From assembly GCA_963753845.1 (NCBI GenBank), contig CAVWEI010000017.1:186001-250000 (forward strand): a stretch of 64,000 nt of DNA. Direction: 5' to 3'. Within the stretch, counting starts at the first letter, position 1. Every line of letters begins with the position of its first letter. This stretch comes from Thiosocius sp963753845. Lineage in GTDB: Bacteria; Pseudomonadota; Gammaproteobacteria; Chromatiales; Chromatiaceae. Below are positions 37,017 through 46,033 of the stretch, piece by piece. The translations under genes were made by a program, and so were the position numbers. The notes under the pieces were generated by a model, which was given only the letters and a program-made list of their open reading frames with translations, was not told the DNA's origin and searched no databases.

Positions 37017-40000
37017 TCATATTCCCCCGCCTGGTGCCTGCGCATCGCGCCGCAGGACCATCTCCAGGGGACGGCTGGTGGACAGGTGAAGATCCCGCTG
37101 CGGGTAGGCGATCTCGATTCCGGCGGCGCGGAATTTTTCAAGGATCGACTGGTGCAGTTCGGTGATCGTTGCCAGTCGTGCATCGACCTCGTTGAGGAAC
37201 GCACGCATGTTCAGCGTGAGCGAATTGTCACCGAATCCCTCGAACGAAATCCTGGGCGCCGGGTCGTCAAGCACCTTCGGGTGCTCTTCCGCAGCCTCGT
37301 GCATGAGCTCCATGGCCTTGCGGGTGTCGGTGTCATAGCCGACTCCCACGGTGATCAGCAGTCGGTTCACCGTGTCCGAAAGGGTCCAGTTGATCAGTTG
37401 CCCGGTGATGAACGACTTGTTTGGAATCACCAGTTCCTGGCGCTCCCAGTTGACGATGGTGGTCGCACGAATCCGTATTCGTGAGACGGTGCCTGTGGTG
37501 TTTTCCACAGTCACCACGTCGCCGACCCGTATCGGCTGTTCGAACAGCAGGATGATGCCGCTGATGAAGTTCGCAACGATCTCCTGCAGTCCAAAACCCA
37601 GGCCTACCGAGAGTGCGGCGACCAGCCACTGGATGCTGGACCATTGCAGGCCCAGCGCCTTGAACGAGATTACCAGGCCAATCATGGCCACCACGTACTG
37701 GGTCAGGGTGGTGAATGCATAACGCGACGCGCGACTGAGGGGAAGGCGCTGCAAGAGGGTGAGTTCCAGCAGCGCAGGGATATTGCGTGCCGCAAAGAGG
37801 GCCAGGCCACCGAGCAACAGTCCAGCGACCATGTCGCTGAGGGTCAGGGGGACCTCTTTGCTGACACCGTCCACCAGCTTCGTGGTGGCTATGGGCAGTT
37901 CGATCTTGTCGAGAAAACTGACCGCCGGGATCGCATCTTTCCAGATCCACCAGAGGCCGACCAGCAACCCAATGGTGTAACCGAGCCGCACGAGTTGACT
38001 GACCTGGTCACCGAGCTGGCCGTAATTGACCTTGTCTTCCTCGAGGGGCAGGTTGTCCGTCTCGACGTTTGCTTCCTGCTCGCCGACTTCCGCGCGTTGC
38101 ACGTTGATCTCATCCCGGTAACGCAATGCCTCTTCGAAGCGCAGGCGACGTTGGGTGACGTGCAGTCCCCGCAAGAGAAGGTCTTTCAGCAACACCAGCA
38201 GTATCAGGAACCAGAGGGTCTCGCCCGCCATCGCGGACAGAAAGGCCGCGGTGTAATAAAAGCCGGTCAGCGAAGCCAGGGCCAAACTGAAGGGGATCAG
38301 CATGGCGGGACCGAACCACAGGATGTGGTAGCTCGGCCATTTTGCGCGGTCCGGTGTGGCGGCCATGGCCTGCATCACCGGCCCGTTCTTTTGCCATACC
38401 CGGTAGATGGCGATCATCATCAGGATCATCAAGGTGATGGATGCCAGGCGCCCGAGCGAAAGCAGACCGGCCTCATCCGTCTGCACCATAGTGGCCAGCT
38501 GCACGAATGCCGAGGGCACGGCCACGGCGCCAACCGACGAGAGAAACGCGAGTGGGACAGCGAGTGGCCTCAGCCAGCGGGCCTGGGTACTGAGGTGATC
38601 GCACAGCACCGGCTGCCACAGGAGGTGAACGCGCGCGAGTCCATTGGGGCGGCAGATCTGGCGCAAGGAGCCGAGGAACAGCAACGTGTGGCCTATTGCC
38701 TGGAGTCCGACCGCGATGATCAGTGTGTAATCGTGTGCCGAGCGCAATCCACCGAGCAGCAGACCCGCGCCGATAAACAGCCAGGGCAGAGGCAGGATCA
38801 GGATCAGGGTGTCGCCCAGTGCCCTCAGGGTGGCATTGAAGCTGTCCGAGCGCACCTTCTGCGCGGCGGCTGCAGCGGCCTCAAGGCCGTGGAGGGCACG
38901 TTTGCGCAGCCACGTCAGAATGATGAAGCCGAGCAGCCAGATCGCGGCGCCCGGCCCCTTCGATGTCAATACCATGATGGCGTCCTGGCCGAGCTTGGCC
39001 AGATGCATCGGGTCGACCAGCCACCGCAGTCCGGCAAACAAGAGTGTTGCCTCATTGAGCGGTATCAGCTCCGTGCTGGGCATCCAAAGCAGGCGGTCGT
39101 CGATAAACTCCCGGTATGATTTGGTGGCCTGCAGCAGGTGGCGGGTGTTGGCCTCCAAGGCAGACAGCTTGCCGATATACCGCGTATATCCTTTCCACAG
39201 GTCCAGAGTGATATCACGGTAGCCCGACCAGGCATCCAGCGCGGACTGGCGCAACGCTTTGCGCCCGGGCTCGTTGGGGTCCGCAGCATCAGGCCCGATC
39301 AGACGTTCTATCTGAGCCTCGGTATCTCTGGCATCGCGCAGTTTTTCATCCAGTTCCAGTTGCCGCAGTGCCGCGTCGCTGAGCAGTTGCTGATACAGGA
39401 TGGCCTGTTGGGTGAGGGCCTTGGGGGATGGTGCAAAACCGCGACGCTTCTGCAGCAGCGCGGAAACCTGGGCCGTCGCACCACCCAGTTCGACAATTTG
39501 CTGAATGCGGTCAAGGTCGCGCTTGACCTCCTCGCCAAGACGGGTGACCCGTTCGTTTTCCTGATCGAACTCCGAATCCCTGGCCACCAGGTCTGCGTGT
39601 TCGGCGGCAAGTCTGGAGACATCGCCCTGCAGCGCCTTGATCGCAGCAGGCGCGTCGGATACGGCACTCTGTGCCGCCTGTTGCGTTGCCTTGGCCGCAT
39701 CCTGGCGGCGCTTGTGCACGTAATCGCGAAACTGAGATACATGCAGCTTCATGGCCTCGACCTGTGCGGCCGAGGCGTCACGGTCGAGCTGGGCCAGTTC
39801 TGTGAGCGGACTCAGATTCGCCAACAGAACCCTCAACCACCCAATGCGGGCCTTGAGTTCCTGCTGCCGCGCGAGGTACCAGGCATGCTCGACCTCTGTG
39901 AGTACTTCCGTGGCACCGCTTTCGACGGCTGCCGGGGGAGAAAGGTCCGAAAGCCGCTTCTCCAGTGTTGCCAGTTCACTGCCACCGGTTCGTGCCAGCG

Positions 40001-40490
40001 TCAGGTTCGAGGTGAGTTCCCTGTCCTTGTCAGTGAAGGCACTCTGCATCGCCGCAAGCGTGAGTTGACGTTCGTTGAGAACAACTTCCAACTGCTCGTT
40101 CGACCAGGGGTCAACAGTGGCAAGGTCAAGTTCCAGCGGCTCGGTGGGCTGGTTCTTACGCAATTGCCTGACCAGACGGGGCGCCTCGCCGAGGCGTTCC
40201 TGCAATTCCAGCGAGCGCGCATCGAAACGATGGGCCTCCTCCAGCAGGGTCTGGGCCTGGTCGAGTTGAGCCACTGCCTGGCTTTTCTGTTCACTGGAAA
40301 TGTCCGCGGTGCGTTCAACCTCAACCCGCAGGGTGCCCAATGCTTCTGCCGTGAGAGCCTCTGTCCCTATGTCGGCAGGTGCCGCAAAGACGGGCCCCAA
40401 GGGGATGCAGGCAAACAGGAATGCCGCCATGACCCAGAACCCGTGTCTCGTCATCGGGAATCGCAACAGGCCCGGTTTACTCGGTCTCAT
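37017..40490 (-). CDS. mscK: Large mechanosensitive channel, MscK/KefA family
   Basis: A 1,157-residue channel: signal peptide (MAAFLFACIPLGPVFA), a long periplasmic coiled-coil region (about 30-470, rich in Leu, Gln and Glu heptads), then about eleven membrane helices and the MscS pore and beta domains near the C-terminus (GLQEIVANFISGIILLFEQP, RVGDVVTVENTTGTV). It responds to membrane tension; MscK in E. coli also senses potassium. It is 37 residues longer than E. coli MscK. The start may be 40490 or 40454. It lies 41 bases after tex in the same direction. Confidence 0.9.
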   Translation of the reverse strand: MRPSKPGLLRFPMTRHGFWVMAAFLFACIPLGPVFAAPADIGTEALTAEALGTLRVEVERTADISSEQKSQAVAQLDQAQTLLEEAHRFDARSLELQERLGEAPRLVRQLRKNQPTEPLELDLATVDPWSNEQLEVVLNERQLTLAAMQSAFTDKDRELTSNLTLARTGGSELATLEKRLSDLSPPAAVESGATEVLTEVEHAWYLARQQELKARIGWLRVLLANLSPLTELAQLDRDASAAQVEAMKLHVSQFRDYVHKRRQDAAKATQQAAQSAVSDAPAAIKALQGDVSRLAAEHADLVARDSEFDQENERVTRLGEEVKRDLDRIQQIVELGGATAQVSALLQKRRGFAPSPKALTQQAILYQQLLSDAALRQLELDEKLRDARDTEAQIERLIGPDAADPNEPGRKALRQSALDAWSGYRDITLDLWKGYTRYIGKLSALEANTRHLLQATKSYREFIDDRLLWMPSTELIPLNEATLLFAGLRWLVDPMHLAKLGQDAIMVLTSKGPGAAIWLLGFIILTWLRKRALHGLEAAAAAAQKVRSDSFNATLRALGDTLILILPLPWLFIGAGLLLGGLRSAHDYTLIIAVGLQAIGHTLLFLGSLRQICRPNGLARVHLLWQPVLCDHLSTQARWLRPLAVPLAFLSSVGAVAVPSAFVQLATMVQTDEAGLLSLGRLASITLMILMMIAIYRVWQKNGPVMQAMAATPDRAKWPSYHILWFGPAMLIPFSLALASLTGFYYTAAFLSAMAGETLWFLILLVLLKDLLLRGLHVTQRRLRFEEALRYRDEINVQRAEVGEQEANVETDNLPLEEDKVNYGQLGDQVSQLVRLGYTIGLLVGLWWIWKDAIPAVSFLDKIELPIATTKLVDGVSKEVPLTLSDMVAGLLLGGLALFAARNIPALLELTLLQRLPLSRASRYAFTTLTQYVVAMIGLVISFKALGLQWSSIQWLVAALSVGLGFGLQEIVANFISGIILLFEQPIRVGDVVTVENTTGTVSRIRIRATTIVNWERQELVIPNKSFITGQLINWTLSDTVNRLLITVGVGYDTDTRKAMELMHEAAEEHPKVLDDPAPRISFEGFGDNSLTLNMRAFLNEVDARLATITELHQSILEKFRAAGIEIAYPQRDLHLSTSRPLEMVLRRDAQAPGGGI

Positions 40491-40531
40491 GTCCCTGGCT
40501 CTCTTCAGGTTCAAGGTCGGTCCAGTGGACT

Positions 40532-42832
40532 TCACTTTTTTCCCGCGTTGGCAAAGGCGGCTGCCAGTGCCCCCTGGGGATGGGCGGCGGCACCACGTTG
40601 TTTCTTTCCCGTCGGCTGCTTTTCCGATTGGCGTGGTTCACGCTTGGCTGCTGCAACCTTACCGGGTTCGTCTCCCAGGCGCATGGAAAGACCGATGCGC
40701 TTGCGGTCGATGTCGACCTCCATGACCTTGGCCTTGATCACGTCGCCGGCCTTGACCACCTCGCGTGGATCTTTGACGAACTTGTCGCTCATTGCCGAGA
40801 TATGGACCAGGCCGTCCTGGTGCACCCCGATATCCACGAAGGCGCCGAAGTTGGTGACATTGGTGATTACGCCTTCCAGCACCATGCCGGGCTCGAGATC
40901 CGAAAGTTTCTCGACGCCCTCCTGGAACGCTGCGGTCTTGAACTCCGGTCTTGGATCGCGACCGGGTTTTTCGAGTTCCGCAATGATGTCTCGCACGGTG
41001 GGCACGCCAAACTTGTCGTCTGTAAAGTCCGTGGCGTTCAGTCCACGCAGGAAGGTGATGTCACCGATTGCCTGGCCAATATCGCGCCTGTTCTGCTTGA
41101 GGATGCGCTTGACCACCGGGTAGGCCTCCGGGTGCACGGCGGAGGCATCCAGGGCATTGCTGCCGCCCATGACCCGCAGGAAACCCGCCGCCTGCTCGAA
41201 GGTCTTCTCGCCCAGGCGCGGCACCTGTTTCAGCGTCCGGCGGTCTGGGAAGGCCCCGTGCTCATCGCGGAACTGCACGATGTTGTCGGCCACGCCGGCG
41301 GACAGGCCTGCGACGCGCGAAAGCAGGGCAGGAGAGGCGGTATTGACGTCCACGCCCACGGCGTTCACACAGTCTTCCACTACGTTGTCCAGGCTGCGTG
41401 CCAGCTGCAACTGGCTGACGTCGTGCTGGTACTGGCCGACACCGATCGACTTGGGGTCTATCTTGACCAGCTCGGCCAGCGGGTCCTGCAGCCGGCGGGC
41501 AATAGACACCGCGCCGCGCAGAGAAACGTCCAGCCCGGGCAGCTCGTTCGAGGCCAACTCGGATGCGGAGTAGACCGAGGCACCTGCCTCGCTGACCATG
41601 ACCTTGCCGAGCCTGAGTTCCGGGTGGCGCTTGATCAGTTCGGCGGCCAGGCGGTCGGTCTCGCGCGAGGCGGTGCCGTTGCCGATGGCAAGCAGTTCGA
41701 CCCGGTGAGCAGCAGCCAGTTTCGCCAGGGTGGAAATGGACTGATCCCACTGTTTTTTCGGCGCATGCGGATAGATGGTTTCGGTGGCGACAAGCTTGCC
41801 GGTGGCATCGACCACGGCCACCTTGACACCCGTGCGCAGGCCCGGATCCAGCCCAAGTGTCGCGCGCGGGCCAGCGGGTGCGGCCAGCAGCAGATCATGC
41901 ATGTTTGCGGCAAAGACCTTGATCGCCTCGGTCTCACTGGCCTCGCGCAGGCGGGATTTGAGTTCGAGATCCAGGCGGGTCAGCAGTTTCACCCGCCAGG
42001 TCATTCGCACGCATTCGCGCAGCCATGCGTCCGCGGCACGACCCTGGTCAGCGATGCCGAAACGCTTCGCGATCATGTGCTCGGGCTGGCTGCGGCCCGT
42101 TTCGTCCTCGTCGATTGCGAGGTCGAGAAAGATTACGCCCTCGTTGCGTGCGCGAAACAGCGCCAGTGCACGGTGTGACGGGATGACCTTGATGGCCTGG
42201 CTGAAATCGAAGTAATCGGAGAACTTCGCCCCCGCCTGCTCCTTGCCGGAAATCATGCTGCTCTTGAGCAGTGCGTTCTCCCATAACCACTCGCGCACCT
42301 CGCCGCTGAGTCCGGCGTCCTCGGCCCAGTCCTCCATCAGGATCTGGCGCGCACCCTCGAGCACGGCCCTGGTATCGGCAAAACCTGCCTCTTCATTGAT
42401 ATACCCGGTTGCAAGGACCTCGGGCTGCAGGGTGGGGTCTGCCAGGATTGCCTCGACCAGGGGGGCGATGCCGGCCTCGCGCGCGATCTGGGCCTTGGTG
42501 CGTCGCTTGGGCCGGTAGGGCAGGTAGATATCCTCCAGCCGGGTCTTGGTGTCCGCGCCGAGCACATCCTGTTTCAACGCCGGGGTGAGCTTGCCCTGCT
42601 CGTCGATCGATTTAAGAATCGTCTCCCGCCGCGCCTCCAGTTCCCGCAGGTAACCGAGGCGCTCCTCCAGTGTCCGCAGCTGCGTATCGTCCAGTCCCCC
42701 GGTCACCTCCTTGCGGTAACGCGCGATGAAGGGCACGGTGGCACCCCCGTCCAGCAAGGCCACGGCCGCCTCGACCTGGCGCGAATTCGCGGTGATTTCG
42801 TGGGCGATGCGGTCGGTGATGGGTGGCAGCAC
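40532..42832 (-). CDS. tex: Transcription accessory protein Tex
   Basis: Tex is a nucleic-acid-binding protein of 766 residues with an N-terminal HTH part (TVPFIARYRKEVTGGLDD), a YqgF-like RNase H fold (GLDPGLRTGVKVAVVD), helix-hairpin-helix motifs (LSAGVADNIVQFRDEHG) and a C-terminal S1 RNA-binding domain (VTNFGAFVDIGVHQDGLVHIS). A Lys/Arg- and Ala-rich tail follows. Family members affect transcription fitness and toxin gene expression. The RNase H site is usually not catalytic in the family. Confidence 0.96.
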   Translation of the reverse strand: MLPPITDRIAHEITANSRQVEAAVALLDGGATVPFIARYRKEVTGGLDDTQLRTLEERLGYLRELEARRETILKSIDEQGKLTPALKQDVLGADTKTRLEDIYLPYRPKRRTKAQIAREAGIAPLVEAILADPTLQPEVLATGYINEEAGFADTRAVLEGARQILMEDWAEDAGLSGEVREWLWENALLKSSMISGKEQAGAKFSDYFDFSQAIKVIPSHRALALFRARNEGVIFLDLAIDEDETGRSQPEHMIAKRFGIADQGRAADAWLRECVRMTWRVKLLTRLDLELKSRLREASETEAIKVFAANMHDLLLAAPAGPRATLGLDPGLRTGVKVAVVDATGKLVATETIYPHAPKKQWDQSISTLAKLAAAHRVELLAIGNGTASRETDRLAAELIKRHPELRLGKVMVSEAGASVYSASELASNELPGLDVSLRGAVSIARRLQDPLAELVKIDPKSIGVGQYQHDVSQLQLARSLDNVVEDCVNAVGVDVNTASPALLSRVAGLSAGVADNIVQFRDEHGAFPDRRTLKQVPRLGEKTFEQAAGFLRVMGGSNALDASAVHPEAYPVVKRILKQNRRDIGQAIGDITFLRGLNATDFTDDKFGVPTVRDIIAELEKPGRDPRPEFKTAAFQEGVEKLSDLEPGMVLEGVITNVTNFGAFVDIGVHQDGLVHISAMSDKFVKDPREVVKAGDVIKAKVMEVDIDRKRIGLSMRLGDEPGKVAAAKREPRQSEKQPTGKKQRGAAAHPQGALAAAFANAGKK

Positions 42833-43195
42833 ACTCGGCTCCTCGTGTCTTTGTCAGGCGCGGCAATCTACACTATGCCACCCAGGCGAAAAACCTCTGG
42901 ATTCCAGGAATGCGGACCGGTTTGGTCTGCAGGTGGGCCGGCCCAACCCGATTGCAAACGGAATGCTGCGGGGTTTTCATGCTGGCTCGCTCCTCAGCAG
43001 AAGCCCAGAATCGTCGAATTTATTTACACACCGGGTCTTCGCTTCCGGGTCGCCATTCTCAGTCCTGGTGCAAGCTATTGAAATACGACGAATAGCACTA
43101 AACTGGCGCGCAATATGCTTGGCTTCTGCCGACACGCCTGGTTTCCCGGAACCAGCAGGTTTTGAAGTATCCGCTCAGCGGATGGGAGGTGCGGT
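42833..43195. other. Gene-free stretch between tex and a small reading frame
   Basis: No gene is supported on either strand. The right part has TTGAAA and TAAACT separated by 15 bases at about 43077-43103, a possible weak rightward promoter for the 38-codon frame at 43196. Confidence 0.35.
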
Positions 43196-43312
43196 ATGCA
43201 AAGAAGAAGTGTATGCGTGCCGATGTACAGTCCGGCTTGGAAATATTACCTCAGCGAGGGTTGGATCGAACTCTGGGCAGATGGAATCTGGGTAACCATG
43301 TCCCATCCTTAG
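43196..43312 (+). CDS. Candidate microprotein, Trp-rich
   Basis: A 38-residue frame (MQRRSVCVPMYSPAWKYYLS at the start, then GWIELWADGIWVTMSHP) with GGGAGG six bases before the ATG. The peptide has five tryptophans and an amphipathic look typical of real small proteins rather than chance frames. No family is recognised. A candidate promoter lies about 100 bases upstream. It could also be the leftover of a larger gene. Confidence 0.4.
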   Translation: MQRRSVCVPMYSPAWKYYLSEGWIELWADGIWVTMSHP

Positions 43313-43400
43313 AATATCCGTTCACGCCATCGTCGATGAGCGGATGTCGGCAAGTGCTGATTTTGCCCCGGGTTCGCCTGCCCGGCCCCGGTGGAGCACG

Positions 43401-44240
43401 TCAGCCAGGGCGGGAAAGCCCCGGGGCCTCCACGGTCAAAGGCAAGCGCGCACGTCGCAGCCATAACATCCTCAGAATCCACGCCGTGCCGGCCGCCGCG
43501 AGCAGGTGCTTAAGATTGTGCCCACTGATGAGACCCTGTGAGAGATCAAATATTTCGTGGTCCAGCAATTCTGCAATTTTCGCGGTTGCGTAACAGAAGA
43601 TCAGGGCCCAATAGTCGTTGCCCCTCGTGTAGGGTGTCTTCAGAAACAGAAGCATCAATGGAACAGTCAGCAGGGGATAGAACTGCACTATCAGATACCA
43701 GCGCAGATCACCATGCCCCTCATGTTCGGTCCAGATCCACCACAGCACACTTGCCACACCCATTGCCACCAAAGGGCCCAGCAGGGCGACACCGACAGAC
43801 ATCTTCACGCGTTCCGCAATCACGGCTGCAAAGATGCTCATGAAGGCCAGGGCCATCGCCAGCCGGTCCCAAACGAGGCTGTCATTGCCCGGATCCAGGT
43901 GATACAAGCCGGAGCCCAATCCCGTAAGAAACACGCCGATGAAAAACCAGCGGAACAGCCGGCGTTCACGGACATCGATAAAAGACCGCCCCGAGAGTTC
44001 CCGGTGCGCCAGAAACCACAGCCCCCATCCCCCGATCACGAGAAAGGCCAGATTGGTCAATACATCACCAGCATGTGGGAGCCCCATCACATGGCGAGTG
44101 TCGGCGAATCCGTGATAGCCAGGGGGTTGAGCTATTGGACCTGCAAAGAGATAGATGACGATGGCGAACAGAAGGCCTGGCAGAAAAAACATCGCGACAC
44201 GCCGTGTACTGGGGTTCAGTCGGTTTCCGGAGTGCATCAT
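43401..44240 (-). CDS. Ceramidase-like membrane hydrolase (CREST superfamily)
   Basis: A polytopic membrane protein of about 279 residues with seven or more helices. The metal-site signature of the CREST superfamily is visible: SxxxH in GLGSGLYHLDPGND, Asp in LVWDRLAMA, and HxxxH in SGHNLKHLL. Members include alkaline ceramidases and hemolysin III-like proteins; the substrate here is unknown. The N-terminus is uncertain: ATGs at 44240 and 44237 and a GTG at 44327 are possible and none has a good ribosome site. Confidence 0.72.
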   Translation of the reverse strand: MMHSGNRLNPSTRRVAMFFLPGLLFAIVIYLFAGPIAQPPGYHGFADTRHVMGLPHAGDVLTNLAFLVIGGWGLWFLAHRELSGRSFIDVRERRLFRWFFIGVFLTGLGSGLYHLDPGNDSLVWDRLAMALAFMSIFAAVIAERVKMSVGVALLGPLVAMGVASVLWWIWTEHEGHGDLRWYLIVQFYPLLTVPLMLLFLKTPYTRGNDYWALIFCYATAKIAELLDHEIFDLSQGLISGHNLKHLLAAAGTAWILRMLWLRRARLPLTVEAPGLSRPG

Positions 44241-44419
44241 GAAAAAATCATCATTGACAGCTGTGGGGTAAGATCCCTGTGCAGACCGTACCTCGCCATA
44301 TTGTAGGTCCTGCGAATGCGTCTTCACACTTGAATCTGGTTTGATTCGACCGTCTGCGTGAGTCTGAATCGCCAGCGTAACCGCAACTGAATTTCACACT
44401 GCCCAACTGCGAGACTGGC

Positions 44420-45010
44420 ATGGCTACTCCGCTTACCAAGAAAGAAATCCAGAGCTTCCCTCTACACCCTTACGACGCGATGCGCGACGACCTGCAGACC
44501 GGCGACCTCGTTTTCTGCTCCGGTTCGTATTTCTTTTCGCAGGCCATCCAGCAGTTCACCCGCTCGGTATGGAGCCATGTCGGCATGATCTACAAGGACC
44601 CCACGCTGCAGCGGGTCTTCATTCTGGAAAGCGAGACGCTGATAGGTGTGCGCCTGGCCCCATTGTCCAAGTATCTGCATGACTACCACGGCAAGAACCG
44701 GCCATACAAAGGCAATATCGTCATAGCGCGGGTGCATCCATCGATAGATGAAGAAAAGCTTAATCATGCCATCAGCTACGGCATGGACGAACTGACCAAA
44801 CCTTATGACAACTTCGAGATCTTGCGCATCGGCTTCCGTATTCTGTTCAGCGTCAGTCGCCGCACGCGCGATCGCAAGTACATCTGCTCGGAGCTGGTTT
44901 ACGACTGCTTTGATCGCATCGGTGTACCTTTCAACCTGCGCGATGAGTACGTGAGCCCGGATGACATCTGGCTGGACGACCAGGTGCAACCGCAGTATCG
45001 GATCATGTGA
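44420..45010 (+). CDS. YiiX-like permuted papain-fold (NlpC/P60) hydrolase
   Basis: A 196-residue protein with the circularly permuted NlpC/P60 arrangement: LQTGDLVFCSG, then His in VWSHVGMIY (about residue 55) and Cys in KYICSELVYDCF (about 156). YiiX/YebB proteins are putative amidases acting on peptide or lipid amide bonds. There is no signal peptide. It is divergent from the ceramidase-like gene, whose substrates are also amides; a functional link is speculative. Confidence 0.82.
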   Translation: MATPLTKKEIQSFPLHPYDAMRDDLQTGDLVFCSGSYFFSQAIQQFTRSVWSHVGMIYKDPTLQRVFILESETLIGVRLAPLSKYLHDYHGKNRPYKGNIVIARVHPSIDEEKLNHAISYGMDELTKPYDNFEILRIGFRILFSVSRRTRDRKYICSELVYDCFDRIGVPFNLRDEYVSPDDIWLDDQVQPQYRIM

Positions 45011-45544
45011 TCGGCTAAAACCCTGTGGGTTGTTGCGCGTTTCGGGGCGACTCGAAGCGGGACAAGATGCCATCCACCAGGCGGTTGCCCAGGACGATGG
45101 CTTTGCAGTACAGGTCGCGGATGCGCTTCGCGATAACCAACTCAGACTCGCCTCGATCTGCCGAACCCTGGCTATTGCGGAGATTCGCAACGCAGAGCTG
45201 AGATTTTTTGGCGCCAAGATGGCTGATCGTGAATTGTCAGAGGTCCCCACAAGTTCACAGAACTGTCACAGGGGCCTTCGACGGAGTCGACGGCCGGCGC
45301 GACGGCCACCGGGGCCAGGAACGGACCGTTCGGAAGGGCCCGGGATCCCTAAAATATCCGAACCTGGGGCCGCATGTTCCCTGCATGCAGGTGATAGGCG
45401 CCCTCGAATTCACTTTTCTTTTCGGCTTTAAAAGGCTGAAATATATATTAAGTGTTAATTCACCCTTGCGTAAGAGATCAGGCGATCTAGGCTTTTAAGT
45501 TGAACCCACCCCGCAAGTCAGAACACATTCGTGAGGAGGTAGTC
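45011..45544. other. Intergenic stretch with a leftward open frame of coding-like composition
   Basis: On the - strand a frame from 45236 to a TAG at 45015 has G/C-rich third codon positions and protein-like content (SELVIAKRIRDLYCKAIVLG, ending in PTGF). It has no ATG; a TTG at 45140 would give 41 residues. It may be a small gene or remnant and is weakly supported. The right half (45240-45544) is AT-rich near 45430-45500 and likely holds the promoter of the next gene. Confidence 0.3.
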
Positions 45545-45976
45545 ATGGGACTATTTGGAAGCTTGTTTTCCGGACATACGCCTGATTATCCACAGCTGGA
45601 CGGCGCGAGCAGGGCTGGCCGGAAGGTTGCCGAAGTGGAACAGGAACTGCAGGAACTGATGCAAAAGGTATCTCAGCCGCTGGAGGTGGTGCCGTCGGAT
45701 CATGCGGCATACGTCTTCATCGGCAAGCCGCCGAAGAAGTTTGGGTTGGCCTGGATACACGATGGCAAGGTCAGCGGCCTGAATACCCTGGTTGAGGAAC
45801 ACGGGGTTACGCCGGTCGAGATCGAAATGGTATTGGACAGGCTGCGCGAAGCATATGCCAGGCATCAGGATGCAAAGCACTACACCGCAACGATAGACGA
45901 GCGCAAAGTGGTGGTGACCGCGTCGGAGGCCCTGGAGCACGAGGTCCACGAAATCATCGACGCCATCGTGCATTGA
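45545..45976 (+). CDS. Conserved-looking small cytosolic protein, unknown
   Basis: A 143-residue protein with a very strong ribosome site (GAGGAGGT) before the ATG. Charged, no membrane segment, with an N-terminal helix (EVEQELQELMQKV) and a C-terminal helical segment (HEVHEIIDAIVH). No family is recognised. The strong ribosome site suggests high expression. It is convergent with the barrel protein at 46034. Confidence 0.7.
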   Translation: MGLFGSLFSGHTPDYPQLDGASRAGRKVAEVEQELQELMQKVSQPLEVVPSDHAAYVFIGKPPKKFGLAWIHDGKVSGLNTLVEEHGVTPVEIEMVLDRLREAYARHQDAKHYTATIDERKVVVTASEALEHEVHEIIDAIVH

Positions 45977-46033
45977 CGGGTGAGGGTGCTGCCGCCTGAG
46001 CGGTGCCAGGTGCGCTGTCGGAGTTGCACCGAG

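Noticed and set aside
37644..39119. 491-codon rightward frame
   Set aside because: It is antisense to the MscK-like channel and rich in Gln/Arg/Gly, as expected for a shadow frame.
40580..42178. 532-codon rightward frame
   Set aside because: It is antisense to tex, whose S1 and RNase H-like domains are unambiguous.
42726..43295. 189-codon rightward frame
   Set aside because: It begins antisense inside tex, lacks a ribosome site and has no protein-like composition.
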